Part shown: piece after piece, positions 1 through 8,770 of the stretch
Position numbering within the stretch: the stretch's first letter is position 1
Layout of the letters: each line of letters opens with the position of its first letter
DNA from: Lewinella sp. W8
GTDB lineage: Bacteria; Bacteroidota; Bacteroidia; Chitinophagales; Saprospiraceae
Assembly (NCBI RefSeq): GCF_004375085.3
Contig: NZ_SNAQ03000016.1
Location: forward strand, 1 to 64,000
Reading direction: 5' to 3'
DNA: 64,000 bases
Notes under the pieces: model-generated
Database searches by the model: none
What the model was told of the DNA's origin: nothing
Seen by the model: only the letters and a program-made list of their open reading frames with translations
Made by a program: the position numbers and the translations under genes

Positions 1-169
1 GCGGCTGGGTAGTGCCGCAGAAAAGCCATAATCGGAGGCTACTCCCGATCTGAACGATAAACCCTAACCTGAAAAATCGCTTATCCACGTGGTGAGCCTG
101 CAAGGAGTAGCTTTTTCAGGGACGACTTGTTAGGGATGTGCATTATTAGAGGTTCTTTGCGAGAGCCAT

Positions 170-1396
170 TTGGATGACATTTCCATCGAAGGATGGCTAG
201 GTTTTGTACTTAGCCTCCTTCTTTTATTTCCTAATTTCGCCTCCATGTATCCGGATCTCTCCTACCTTCTTCACGAACTGATTGGCACCGAGCAGGACAA
301 TTGGCTCAGTATCTTCAAAACCTTTGGTTTTTTCCTTCTGCTGGCCTTCATCGTGGCGGCCCGCCTGCTGAAGTCAGAAATGAAGCGCCGCGAATCCATC
401 GGTCAGCTGACCCCCACCAAAACGACGGTCGTGCCCGGCGATACGGTGACCTGGCAGGATTACCTCTTCAACGGCATCTTCGGCTTTATCGTGGGCTATA
501 AGCTGCCCTACGGGCTGGCGAACTTCTCGGTCTGGAAGGAAAGTCCCGCCAGCGTCTTCCTGTCTACGGAAGGCTGGTGGTGGTCCGGCATCCTGGTGGC
601 CGCAGCCTTTGTGGCATACTATTACCGGATCGGACAGCGGCAGCAGACGGCCGAGCCCAAAGAAGTGGAGGTATATCCCAGCGAGCGGATCGGACCCATC
701 ACGATGCGAGCCGCCATCGGCGGCATCCTGGGGGCCAAGTTTTTCGCGATCCTCGAATACTTGCCCCGCTTCTTCGAAGACCCCCTGGGCGTATTGCTGA
801 GTGGTGACGGACTGGCGATCTACGGCGGCCTGATCGGCGGTGCGCTGGCCGTGGGCCTCTACCTGCGCAAACACAAAATTGCCATCATGCCCGTCGTGGA
901 TGCCGTGGCCCCGGCCCTGATCGTCGCCTACGGCGTCGGCCGCATGGGCTGCCAACTTAGCGGAGACGGAGACTGGGGAATCGTGGCCAAACCCCAGCCC
1001 GACTGGTGGTTCCTGCCCGACTGGATGTGGAGTTCCACCTTCCCCCATAACGTCCTGCAGCGTGGTGTGCCCATCCCGGACTGCGAGCTCGAATACTGTA
1101 CCCAACTCGCCGAAGCGGTGTACCCGACCTCGATCTACGAAACCCTCATGGCCTTCACCATCGGAGCCATCCTCTGGGGACTCCGGAAGCGGATCACCCA
1201 CCTGCCGGGGATGCTGTTTGCCGTGTATCTTTTCCTGAACGGTGTGGAGCGCTTCTTCATCGAGTTCATTCGGGTCAACGATCGCTACAACATTCTGGGA
1301 GCCGAGCTGAGCCAGGCCCAAATCATTGCCGTAGGGTTTATGCTGGGGGGCATCGCGCTGGGTTGGTGGAGTCGCCGGCAGGTGCCGGCGACCTGA
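170..1396 (+). CDS. lgt: Prolipoprotein diacylglyceryl transferase, long Bacteroidota form
   Basis: Transfers diacylglycerol from phosphatidylglycerol to the lipobox cysteine of prelipoproteins at the inner membrane, the first step of lipoprotein maturation. The 408-residue product has about seven hydrophobic segments. The Lgt core is visible as IYGGLIGG near residue 217 and GRMGCQLSGDGDWG near residue 257. In the enterobacterial enzyme these read HGGL and GRxGNFxNxE, so the His and Asn positions are occupied by Tyr and Gln here; I recall this as usual for the long Bacteroidota form. The reading frame opens with TTG at 170; the first in-frame ATG (245) would remove the first membrane helix, so TTG is preferred. 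Substrate lipoproteins occur in this window (3520, 39606). Confidence 0.9.
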   Translation: MDDISIEGWLGFVLSLLLLFPNFASMYPDLSYLLHELIGTEQDNWLSIFKTFGFFLLLAFIVAARLLKSEMKRRESIGQLTPTKTTVVPGDTVTWQDYLFNGIFGFIVGYKLPYGLANFSVWKESPASVFLSTEGWWWSGILVAAAFVAYYYRIGQRQQTAEPKEVEVYPSERIGPITMRAAIGGILGAKFFAILEYLPRFFEDPLGVLLSGDGLAIYGGLIGGALAVGLYLRKHKIAIMPVVDAVAPALIVAYGVGRMGCQLSGDGDWGIVAKPQPDWWFLPDWMWSSTFPHNVLQRGVPIPDCELEYCTQLAEAVYPTSIYETLMAFTIGAILWGLRKRITHLPGMLFAVYLFLNGVERFFIEFIRVNDRYNILGAELSQAQIIAVGFMLGGIALGWWSRRQVPAT

Positions 1397-1414
1397 GGAT
1401 AGCGCCCCGATAAT

Positions 1415-1422
1415 TATCTTTA
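1415..1422 (+). promoter_or_regulatory. Predicted -7 box before the 1427 gene
   Basis: TATCTTTA matches the Bacteroidota -7 consensus TAnnTTTG except for the last base. It ends 4 nt before the ATG, so a transcript starting from it would have almost no leader. No convincing -33 TTTG was found. Confidence 0.4.
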
Positions 1423-1426
1423 GCCA

Positions 1427-2095
1427 ATGCGAGAACTTCAACTCCGTGGAGGGCTGCGGGTCGGGCGGATAAATACCTCCGCACCCCTGGTAAAATTGAC
1501 GGTCAACCACCAGGAACTGGAAATTGCCGCCGGCCTTTCCGGGCACTTTGTTTTTCGCCCGGAAGACATTATCCGGCTGGAACCGCAAACGATCTTCCCG
1601 GTACTGGGTAAACGGGTAAAGATCGTCCACCGCAACCCGGATTACCCCGCAGATATCCTCTTCCTGACCTTCCGGGACCCCGAAACCCTCATCACGGACA
1701 TCCGTAAAACCGGGTTTCTCGCCGGGGCTAACCCGGAGTTGAGTGCGAATGACGAACGCATCCTCGAAAAACAGAAAAGTGCCAGTGGCTTTCCCTTCAA
1801 GACCCTGTTCTTCGTGGGTATGGTGTTGCTGTATAACCTTGGTCCGCTTTATTACCTGATATCCTCGGGTGGAGATCTGCGGATGGAAAAAGTGGGACCC
1901 TATTTCTCACTGGGCGGCCTGTTGCTGGTTACCATCGGCATTGGCCTGCTGCTCTCGGAGCCTCTACGTCATTGGGCGTTTCGGGCGGGCACCCCACGCA
2001 AGCGGATGAACACCTACATTTACGTGGTGATCGTGATTGGGCTATGGGCCGCCCTCATCAACGGGATTGCCTTCGGTAGCCTGACGGCGGGGTGA
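1427..2095 (+). CDS. Hypothetical membrane protein with three C-terminal helices
   Basis: Unrecognised 222-residue protein. Residues 1 to about 115 are soluble and beta-rich in appearance, including HFVFRPEDIIRLEP, which recalls small PH-like membrane-associated domains, but I cannot assign a family. Residues about 122-222 hold three hydrophobic segments (FVGMVLLYNLGPLYYLI, LGGLLLVTIGIGLLL, YVVIVIGLWAALINGIAFG). It lies 30 bp after lgt on the same strand but has its own possible -7 box. Being a real gene is well supported by composition and length; function is unknown. Confidence 0.7.
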   Translation: MRELQLRGGLRVGRINTSAPLVKLTVNHQELEIAAGLSGHFVFRPEDIIRLEPQTIFPVLGKRVKIVHRNPDYPADILFLTFRDPETLITDIRKTGFLAGANPELSANDERILEKQKSASGFPFKTLFFVGMVLLYNLGPLYYLISSGGDLRMEKVGPYFSLGGLLLVTIGIGLLLSEPLRHWAFRAGTPRKRMNTYIYVVIVIGLWAALINGIAFGSLTAG

Positions 2096-2135
2096 ATACC
2101 TGGCGAGCCTGAATTATTTTACAAGTCACCATCTG

Positions 2136-2199
2136 GAGTAAGAGGCGGGCCGCGTGAAGTGAAGTGGAATACTTGGCGGCGCAGCGCAGGTGCAAAGTG
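2136..2199 (+). repeat. 60-bp interspersed repeat family, copy A (divergent)
   Basis: Shares GCGTGAAG, GTGGAATACT and GCAGGTGC with the copies at 3395, 28049 and 34271, in the same order. The central palindrome of the other copies is replaced by GGCGGCGCAGCGC. The copy lies in the 270-bp gap between the 1427 gene and purQ. Confidence 0.6.
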
Positions 2200-2348
2200 A
2201 TCGCGTACCACAGGAAGTAACACTACCGGATCACCACACTACGACTATATTGGAGTCGATCGGGGAAGAGGCCGCAAAGCCGGATTCCAGAACTTTTTTT
2301 TCTGAGCCTAAATCTTGCAGGCCCGAGCCTTTCTCCTCCACTATTCCT

Positions 2349-2356
2349 TACCTTTG
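2349..2356 (+). promoter_or_regulatory. Predicted purQ -7 box
   Basis: TACCTTTG is a perfect match to TAnnTTTG, 24 nt before the preferred purQ start and 12 nt before the upstream in-frame ATG at 2369. A -33 element is not obvious. Confidence 0.55.
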
Positions 2357-2380
2357 CGGCTTACCAAAATGATCCCAGGG

Positions 2381-3091
2381 ATGAAATTCGGCGTCATTCA
2401 ATTTCCCGGCAGCAACTGCGACGATGATATGGTTTACGTACTCGGCACCCTGATGGGGCGCGAGACGACCAAACTGTGGCACAAGGAAAAGAACCTGGAC
2501 GGGTTTACGACGGATGACTGCATCATCGTCCCCGGGGGCTTCAGCTACGGCGACTACGTGCGGGCCGGTGCGGTGGCCCGGTTCAGTCCCATCATGGAGG
2601 CCGTCATTGATTTTGCTAATCGCGGTGGCTACGTCTTCGGAATCTGTAACGGTTTTCAAATCCTCTGCGAAGCCGGTCTCCTGCCCGGTGCCCTGCTGCG
2701 CAACCGGGACCAGAAGTTCATCGCCAAAAATATCTTCCTGCGTACGGAAACGACCAATACGGCCGTGACCAGCAAGCTGAGCGTCGGCCAGGTCCTGAAC
2801 ATTCCCATCGCCCACGCCGAAGGACGTTACTACGCGGATGAAGCTACTCTGGCGGACCTCATCGCCAACGATCAGGTGCTCTTCCGCTACTGCGATGGTG
2901 CCGGAGAAACTACGCCCGAAGCCAACGTAAACGGCAGCGCCCAGCACATTGCCGGCATCTGCAACGCCGGTCGTAACGTATTTGGAATGATGCCGCACCC
3001 CGAACGGGCCGCGGAAGGCATCGTTGGCAACACCGATGGCCGCGCCATCTTTACCGGACTCATCGAGTCGGTCACCGGTGCTGCCGTCTAG
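2381..3091 (+). CDS. purQ: Phosphoribosylformylglycinamidine synthase, glutaminase subunit
   Basis: PurQ releases ammonia from glutamine for the PurL subunit, which converts FGAR to FGAM in purine synthesis. The protein is a class I glutamine amidotransferase of 236 residues, the normal family length (about 225-235). It starts [16 protein letters not shown], the typical PurQ N-terminus; [18 protein letters not shown] holds the nucleophile Cys and MMPHPERA the catalytic His and Glu. The ATG at 2381 is chosen because it gives this N-terminus and is preceded by AGGG; ATG 2369 would add MIPG. The partner purL is not in the window, so this is the separate-subunit PurQ/PurL/PurS arrangement as in Gram-positive bacteria. 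Confidence 0.93.
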   Translation: MKFGVIQFPGSNCDDDMVYVLGTLMGRETTKLWHKEKNLDGFTTDDCIIVPGGFSYGDYVRAGAVARFSPIMEAVIDFANRGGYVFGICNGFQILCEAGLLPGALLRNRDQKFIAKNIFLRTETTNTAVTSKLSVGQVLNIPIAHAEGRYYADEATLADLIANDQVLFRYCDGAGETTPEANVNGSAQHIAGICNAGRNVFGMMPHPERAAEGIVGNTDGRAIFTGLIESVTGAAV

Positions 3092-3190
3092 GCGCGTAAG
3101 TGTACCTAACGTGAGTCGGGATCCTGCAGGGCTTAGGGGTCAAATGAGTGATTTTGGATAGGGTCAAGATGCCCGATCTTTGGGTTTCCT

Positions 3191-3217
3191 GGTGGTGACT
3201 TTCCCCGAAAGTCAACC
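3191..3217 (+). repeat. GGTG-headed REP-like hairpin, copy 1
   Basis: GGTGG followed by the stem TGACTTTC / GAAAGTCA around the loop CCC. It belongs to the family seen at 28485, 28596, 57449 and 57978: all have a CTTTC-NNN-GAAAG core (with C/T variation) and a GGTG head. Confidence 0.6.
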
Positions 3218-3394
3218 AAGCCACGCCGGCCGAAGCACGAGCACTTCACTTATGAGGGTAAGCGGCGGGCATTTTGGGGAGCGACGAATTCGGCCATCGA
3301 TGGCCAACTATTCGCCGGATGAACCCGGCGCTACCGTAGCCCCAGTTTACGGTGCCTGATCAACTAATTTTAATGGCTCCTTACCGAGTTCCTG

Positions 3395-3453
3395 GCACCT
3401 GTACCGGCTGAGCCGAGTATTCCGCTTCGCTTCACGGCCTCGCCCCCTACTTC
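3395..3453 (-). repeat. 60-bp interspersed repeat family, copy B
   Basis: Reverse-strand copy of the element at 28049. Blocks in order on the minus strand: GGAAGTAG, GGCGAGG, GTGAAGCGAAGCGGAATACT, the palindrome CGGCTCAGCCG, GTACAGGTGC. About 90 percent identical to copy C by eye. Confidence 0.75.
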
Positions 3454-3519
3454 CGCTACTGATTCACAAACACATTTTGCCATCGGTTGTTAGCATGGGG
3501 TAAACTATCCCTTGATCCC

Positions 3520-4920
3520 GTGCGCCTACTCATCATCTTCACCCTGCTGGTAGTCCTGATGGCCTGTAATGCCTATCGTCCCCTGGCGGACGTGGAGCCC
3601 GTCGGGGAAACGCCCTGGAAAACCAAAGTACTGCCCGCCGAACCGCAACGAACGGACGGTGACCCCGCCCGGGGCCTGGACTTTTTAGCCCACGGCGACT
3701 ACATCGGTAGCGGCATCCCGCTGGAGATCATGCGCAAGCAGGCTCCGAAGATGCCCCAGGATAGCTTGTTTCCGCGTAATGAACTGAACGCCGGATTACC
3801 GTACTTCATGACCGCCTTCATCGCCCCCAATGGTGCGGAAGTGGCCAACGGTAATTGCTTCACCTGCCACGCTGGTGAAGTGGCGGGGGAAATGGTACTC
3901 GGACTCGGGAACAGCTGGAGTGACTACGAGGGAAGTATGGTCGCCATGGGCTCCCTGATGCGCTTCGGGATGGGCGTGAAATACAAGAAAGATGACCCCG
4001 AAACGATCGCCTTTGAAGACTTTGGGAATTTTTTCAAGGTGATGGCGCCGAAGATCAAAACCACCCAACCGGGAAGTAATCCCGCCTTCCGCCTGGCGGA
4101 AGCCTGCATGATGCACCGAAACCCGGAAGACCTGACGTGGACGGAAGAACCCCACTACGAAATGTGGGATTACAACATCGCCACGGATACCCCTCCGCTC
4201 TGGCACGTCGGGAAAAAAAACACGCTGTACTACAACGGGATCGGACGGGGTGACTTTACCAAACTCCTCCTGCAGGCCAGTGTGCTGGGTGTGCCGGACA
4301 GCAGCCACAGTCGGCGGTCGGTGGAGGCATTTCGTGACGTGTACGCCTGGCTGAAAACCCTGGAACCGCCCGCCTATCCCGGAGAAATTGACCCGCAACT
4401 GGCGGCCGCCGGAGCGCCGCTCTTCAACGAACACTGCTCCGGTTGCCACGGTACCTACGGAGCGGAAGAAACTTATCCCAACAAGGTGGTTCATCTTGAC
4501 CTGATCAAAACCGACCGGCTGTACGCCGACTACATCCGCCAGAGTGGCATCGTGGAATGGTATAATCAAAGTTGGTTCGCCAACAGCGAACCCGCCTCCC
4601 GCTTTGAACCCACCGACGGTTACGTAGCCCCTCCGCTGGACGGCATCTGGGCCACCGCTCCTTACCTGCACAATGGTTCGGTCCCCACGGTGTATGAACT
4701 GCTGAAGTCGGACACCCGGCCCACACGCTGGACCCGCTCCGGAGACAGCCGCGACTACGACTACGAACGCTTGGGGTGGAAGTACGATCCGGAGCCCAAA
4801 AGCAAAAAGTGGACCTTTGATTCCAGTGTGCCCGGGTACGGGAATCAGGGACACTACTTCGGCGACAAGCTGACCGAAGCCGAGCGCTGGGCCGTAGTTG
4901 AATACCTGAAGACGCTTTAA
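3520..4920 (+). CDS. Diheme cytochrome c lipoprotein
   Basis: Exported electron-transfer protein with two c-type heme sites, CFTCH near residue 113 and CSGCH near residue 306. The C-terminal half resembles di-heme cytochrome c peroxidase/RoxA-type cytochromes, with the recurrent APYLHNGSVPTVYELL motif near residue 380 that supplies a distal segment. The N-terminus RLLIIFTLLVVLMAC is a lipoprotein signal with lipobox LMAC, so the protein is probably membrane-anchored facing the periplasm. The GTG at 3520 is preferred to the TTG at 3487 because it puts the signal peptide at the very N-terminus. Redox partner and substrate are unknown; no peroxidase activity can be claimed from the sequence. 466 residues. 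Confidence 0.85.
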   Translation: MRLLIIFTLLVVLMACNAYRPLADVEPVGETPWKTKVLPAEPQRTDGDPARGLDFLAHGDYIGSGIPLEIMRKQAPKMPQDSLFPRNELNAGLPYFMTAFIAPNGAEVANGNCFTCHAGEVAGEMVLGLGNSWSDYEGSMVAMGSLMRFGMGVKYKKDDPETIAFEDFGNFFKVMAPKIKTTQPGSNPAFRLAEACMMHRNPEDLTWTEEPHYEMWDYNIATDTPPLWHVGKKNTLYYNGIGRGDFTKLLLQASVLGVPDSSHSRRSVEAFRDVYAWLKTLEPPAYPGEIDPQLAAAGAPLFNEHCSGCHGTYGAEETYPNKVVHLDLIKTDRLYADYIRQSGIVEWYNQSWFANSEPASRFEPTDGYVAPPLDGIWATAPYLHNGSVPTVYELLKSDTRPTRWTRSGDSRDYDYERLGWKYDPEPKSKKWTFDSSVPGYGNQGHYFGDKLTEAERWAVVEYLKTL

Positions 4921-4940
4921 GTACGGACGATGGAATGGAA

Positions 4941-4976
4941 AAGCCGCAGCCGGATGGATTCCGACTGCGGCTTCTT
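4941..4976. terminator. Bidirectional terminator hairpin
   Basis: AAGCCGCAG pairs with CTGCGGCTT around CCGG..CCGA, followed by TCTTCGTCT on the plus strand and preceded by AAAA. It sits between the convergent cytochrome and M36 peptidase genes. Confidence 0.7.
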
Positions 4977-4993
4977 CGTCTGAAGGCGAATGC

Positions 4994-7900
4994 TTACTTG
5001 ACGGTCAGTTTGGTGGTAGATACCTGCCGCTGGCCGGTTACCTGCACGATGTAAACGCCCGCCGGCAAGTTGGCGGTGTTGATGGTGGTTTGGGCCCGGC
5101 CATCAACGAGGGACATTACTTCGCGGTGCAGCATTCTTCCGTCAACGGAGAGCAACTGCACGGTGGCCGTTCCGGCCCGCTCGGCGCGCAGGCTGACGTT
5201 GACGAACTGTTCGGCGGGGTTCGGGAAGACGTTCACTTCGGTCTGTCCCAGTTCGGGATCGATCGTGTTGGTAACGTCGGCGCTTTCTACGAGTACGCCA
5301 TTTTCGGGAACGTCCGCCATGGCTACGTCACCTTCTGCAGAAGAGAGGGTGGCCATACTTTGGTAGTTATAGCCATCCAGCAGTTCGATGTTATCGACCC
5401 ACCAGCCGCGGCCGCTAACGGCGGCGTCGGAGACAAAACGCCAGCGAACGTAGATGTCCTGGCCAGCGAATTCGCTGAGGTCCACCAGAATTTCCCGGTA
5501 GCCCTGGGAGTCGCCCCAGAAAGATCCGACGTTCTGCAGGGCCGCACTACCGTCGGGACTGATGTTGCCCCGGTAGGCACCCCGGAGGAATTTGTCATCC
5601 ACTTTCACCCAGGTATTATTGTCGGTGCTGACTTCCACGATACCGCCGTCCCAACCGGCTTCGGTTTCGTACTGCGTGAAAAAGCGCAGCATCGGGTTAT
5701 CACCGGTTACGGGCAGGGGGTCAAAAGTGGCCAGGGCCTGGTCTTGAACCGACCCCACGTTTACGATGTACCAGGCGAAGTCTCCGGCGAAAGGCGTCGT
5801 ATCGGCAATTTCCCAGAGGAAATTACCTTCCAGCGAAATCAGGTCCCAGTCGTCGTCGCCGTCTTCGGCACCATCGAAGTAGTACCGGGTGGAGGCCAGG
5901 TCGGGGTCGGTGCTTACGGAGTAGATGATCGTTTCACTGTCGTCAGCCTTGATGTCCCCAACCTGAAAGGTGACGGTATTACCGTCAATGGTGTAATCGT
6001 CGGTTCCCCGAATGGAGTTTTCGTCCAGCGTCATGCCTGCGGGAATGATGTCCGTGATCGTCACGCCGGTGGCGTCGACTTCCTTGTAGTTGGTTGCCCG
6101 GAGGGTGTACGTTACGCCCTCACCGGGGTTGATGGTGGGCGTGTCGGTGGTCTTCTCCAAAACGACGGCCTTGGAGCAGGCGGGGTCAATGTCGAACGCC
6201 TGGGTGTTGTCCGTCCGGTCATTGGTGTTCCCCTGGGTGGCGGAGAATCCGATGCCACGGCGGGCAAATACCTCCCAGATCAGACACTGGTTGGCGCCGC
6301 CAAACTCAATTTCATCGGCCGCCAGAATGCCGTCACGTCCGTCCACCAGACCGGGCTGGCAGGCGGTATACTTCATGCCTTCCACGACCAATTGAACGGC
6401 CAGGTTATTGCCGCCGGTTCCGTGGATCAGATCATCATCAAAACCGTATTCGTCCACCATGGCCCAGTAGAGGTCCCAGATGGTGGTCGCCCAGATTTCA
6501 CCCAGGGGGTGGGGAGCCGTACCGTTCCAGATGACGTAGTCGTAAGTGTAGTCGTTGACGCTGAAATCCGTGGAGTAGCGCTGCCGGCGAATTCCCGTTC
6601 CGTCTACCGTCCGGCGGGTGGAGTAGTTGCCGATACCCCGGGGCTCGCTGCCGTCGGGGTTGTCCAGCAGGGTTTTGGGGGAAGAGGCGAGGGCGAAGAA
6701 GTCCGACCAACCTTCACCCATTTGCTCGTCGTTGAACAGACAGGAGGTATTGTTGGGGCCACCGACGAGTCGGTTGCTGATACCGTGTCCGATTTCGTGG
6801 GCCACCACGCCGTTGTCGAAGTCACCTACGATGGGGGGAGGCGCCAGGGACTGGAACGTTACCGCGATGCTGTCCCCCTGATTGATGGCGACGCGGAGCG
6901 GCGCACAGTCGTTCTCCGTGATGAGCACGGAAGGAATGGTAACGTCAAACAGAGCCGGATCTTCGGCCTCGGCCATACCGATGATGGTGTTCTCCGGGTT
7001 ACAGATCACTACGGCAATGGCACCGGCCGCCTGGGCGTTGAACACCTTCTGTTCGAAAAAGCATTCCCCACGCCGGATGAGGGCAACTTTACCCGCTACG
7101 TCACTGGTGATGTCTTCACAGCCCAGCTCGGGGTCGGCGCTGCCGTCGGTACCAATGGCCAGTTGGCCGGATACGGGAACGGAACCGATGACGGGACCAA
7201 ACCCGGCCAGGCCGGTGTTCCGGGTGCCCGCAAGATTCTCGGGGAAATTAATGTTGAATACCGAAGGGTCGTCCGTCTCCCAGAGGAACATCTGCATCCG
7301 GGGGTTCTGGCCGTCGGGTGGGGTGGCGAAGTTAGCGTTGTTGGTGCCGGAGCCGTCCTGGGCTTCGGCCAGCACGAAGTCCCGGTCCTCCCCTTCGTCG
7401 GTGTAGTTGTTGCGCTGGAAGTTACCGGCGGCCTCGTCGAAGCCGGCCATGAATACCCAGTCGTGGACCATGTTGGACATGTAGAAGTTCTGGGTCAGGG
7501 CCGCGGGCAGCAGGGTGTCCGCTCCCTGCTCGGGTGCGAAAAAGTCGTTGAAGATCAGGTCGGCCCCACCGTCGTTGGTTTCGGCGTCGGGACTGTTGTC
7601 GGCGTCGCGGTCGGGGTAGGTCCACACATTATTTCCCCGGGTGATGGTGAATTCGGGGCCGGGCTGACCGTTGGTGTCGTGCCAGCCGAAGGGCGAAGCG
7701 ATGGTATCAGCGGGATCCACCAGAATTTCCCGATCACCGTGGATGGGCGATTCCTCACCGAAGGGGAATACATTGTAAGTGGCGCCGTCCGCAATGACGG
7801 CTTCCAGCATCTGCTCGTGTACGGGCAGGGCGGGCTGCTGGCTCGTGGTGCAACTACCGTTGTGTCGGTGCGGGGCGGCCTTAGCCGGTCCAAAGTTGCA

Positions 7901-8512
7901 GTAAAGCGTCAGGTTGTGGCGCTTGACCTCCTTGCCGGTAGTGGCGTCGAGGAAGATCATCCAGTAATCGGCGCTTTGGGTGTGGTCGATGGCCACGCGC
8001 CAGGTCAGTACGAGCTCACCGGTTTCGGTGGGGACGTACATCAGTCGGCTTCGGATGGCCCGGCGGGACACCTCGTCCCAGTTGAAGAGGCTGGTGGCGC
8101 CTTCGTTGCCGGCGGGGGTGGGGGTGCCGAAGCTGCTGGAAAGAAGATTCGCGGCGGTGGTGACGGCCGTTTGGGCGCTGAGCGCAGGTGCCGTGCCGCT
8201 CACCTTGTTGTGGACGTCCGGAATCAACTTGCTGGTGCGGTACACCAGGTCATCTCCCCGAAAGTGAAGGATGGCCTGAGCGTTCTGGATCAGGATGCCG
8301 TTGTGGGTTTGGTTGACGTACACGTGGCGAACTCCACTGGGGGAGGGGTAGTCATCCGTAACCGCAAGTTCGGAAACGTCTTCCGGGGAAAGACCTAGTC
8401 CCCGATACTCCTTCTGGAGGTATTTTATGGCCGAAAGGCCGGTGTCCTGCGCCAAAAGCACAGTACCTCCTACTGCAAACAGCAGGGCGAGTAAGGTAAA
8501 TCTTAACTTCAT
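4994..8512 (-). CDS. Secreted M36 (fungalysin-type) zinc metallopeptidase with T9SS sorting domain
   Basis: Large extracellular protease of 1172 residues. Order of parts: signal peptide (1-21), FTP-type propeptide (about 30-200), M36 catalytic domain with a PA domain inserted (about 430-560), zinc site VVAHEIGHGISNR near residue 570 and third ligand region GEGWSDFFAL near 605, a DUF11-like beta-sandwich (about 780-870, NPGEGVTYTLRATN), a jellyroll domain ending GRGWWVDNIELLDG (about 890-1060), and a C-terminal type A sorting domain (NVFPNPAEQFVNV ... PAGVYIVQV ... KLTVK). The last is the signal for type IX secretion in Bacteroidota, so release to the medium or cell surface is expected. Likely role is digestion of extracellular protein. 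Single gene, convergent with the cytochrome. Confidence 0.93.
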   Translation of the reverse strand: MKLRFTLLALLFAVGGTVLLAQDTGLSAIKYLQKEYRGLGLSPEDVSELAVTDDYPSPSGVRHVYVNQTHNGILIQNAQAILHFRGDDLVYRTSKLIPDVHNKVSGTAPALSAQTAVTTAANLLSSSFGTPTPAGNEGATSLFNWDEVSRRAIRSRLMYVPTETGELVLTWRVAIDHTQSADYWMIFLDATTGKEVKRHNLTLYCNFGPAKAAPHRHNGSCTTSQQPALPVHEQMLEAVIADGATYNVFPFGEESPIHGDREILVDPADTIASPFGWHDTNGQPGPEFTITRGNNVWTYPDRDADNSPDAETNDGGADLIFNDFFAPEQGADTLLPAALTQNFYMSNMVHDWVFMAGFDEAAGNFQRNNYTDEGEDRDFVLAEAQDGSGTNNANFATPPDGQNPRMQMFLWETDDPSVFNINFPENLAGTRNTGLAGFGPVIGSVPVSGQLAIGTDGSADPELGCEDITSDVAGKVALIRRGECFFEQKVFNAQAAGAIAVVICNPENTIIGMAEAEDPALFDVTIPSVLITENDCAPLRVAINQGDSIAVTFQSLAPPPIVGDFDNGVVAHEIGHGISNRLVGGPNNTSCLFNDEQMGEGWSDFFALASSPKTLLDNPDGSEPRGIGNYSTRRTVDGTGIRRQRYSTDFSVNDYTYDYVIWNGTAPHPLGEIWATTIWDLYWAMVDEYGFDDDLIHGTGGNNLAVQLVVEGMKYTACQPGLVDGRDGILAADEIEFGGANQCLIWEVFARRGIGFSATQGNTNDRTDNTQAFDIDPACSKAVVLEKTTDTPTINPGEGVTYTLRATNYKEVDATGVTITDIIPAGMTLDENSIRGTDDYTIDGNTVTFQVGDIKADDSETIIYSVSTDPDLASTRYYFDGAEDGDDDWDLISLEGNFLWEIADTTPFAGDFAWYIVNVGSVQDQALATFDPLPVTGDNPMLRFFTQYETEAGWDGGIVEVSTDNNTWVKVDDKFLRGAYRGNISPDGSAALQNVGSFWGDSQGYREILVDLSEFAGQDIYVRWRFVSDAAVSGRGWWVDNIELLDGYNYQSMATLSSAEGDVAMADVPENGVLVESADVTNTIDPELGQTEVNVFPNPAEQFVNVSLRAERAGTATVQLLSVDGRMLHREVMSLVDGRAQTTINTANLPAGVYIVQVTGQRQVSTTKLTVK

Positions 8513-8770
8513 ATCAAATCACTAGTCTGGAAGGTTTATCGCGCAAGCGTTGCGCTGGAAGTTGTTAACGGCCGTCAGAGCGTCAACCGGGGCCGTTGCG
8601 GAGTGGCCGATTTCACCCTCCCGTTGCAGCAAGTAGGGCAAATAAAATATCATGTTTGATGATGAGAACCGAGCACTATTGGCCGGCAAAGCTAAAAAAC
8701 CATCACAAATCGGTTTGCCCTCTTCCGACGAAATTGTCTGTTATTGCACATTTTATCGGTAATTAGATAT

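Larger units (their letters stand above)
3092..3519. other. Gene-free, palindrome-rich intergenic stretch
   Basis: No plausible gene. It holds a REP-like hairpin (3191-3217), a perfect 14-bp palindrome GGCCATCGATGGCC at 3292-3305 whose flanks CGAAT/ATTCG extend the stem, a small CCGG..CCGG hairpin just after it, and copy B of the 60-bp repeat (3395-3453). Confidence 0.6.

Noticed and set aside
1-169. 3' end of a gene at the left edge
   Set aside because: All three plus frames hit stops within about 50 bases and no recognisable C-terminus can be read, so nothing can be claimed.
374-1630. Minus-strand open frame over lgt
   Set aside because: Shadow frame with no membrane helices or motifs; lgt is convincing on the plus strand.
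5090-8398. Plus-strand open frame of 1102 codons opposite the M36 peptidase
   Set aside because: Shadow of the real gene in high-GC DNA; composition is G/V-rich without domains, while the minus strand shows a full M36 protease.
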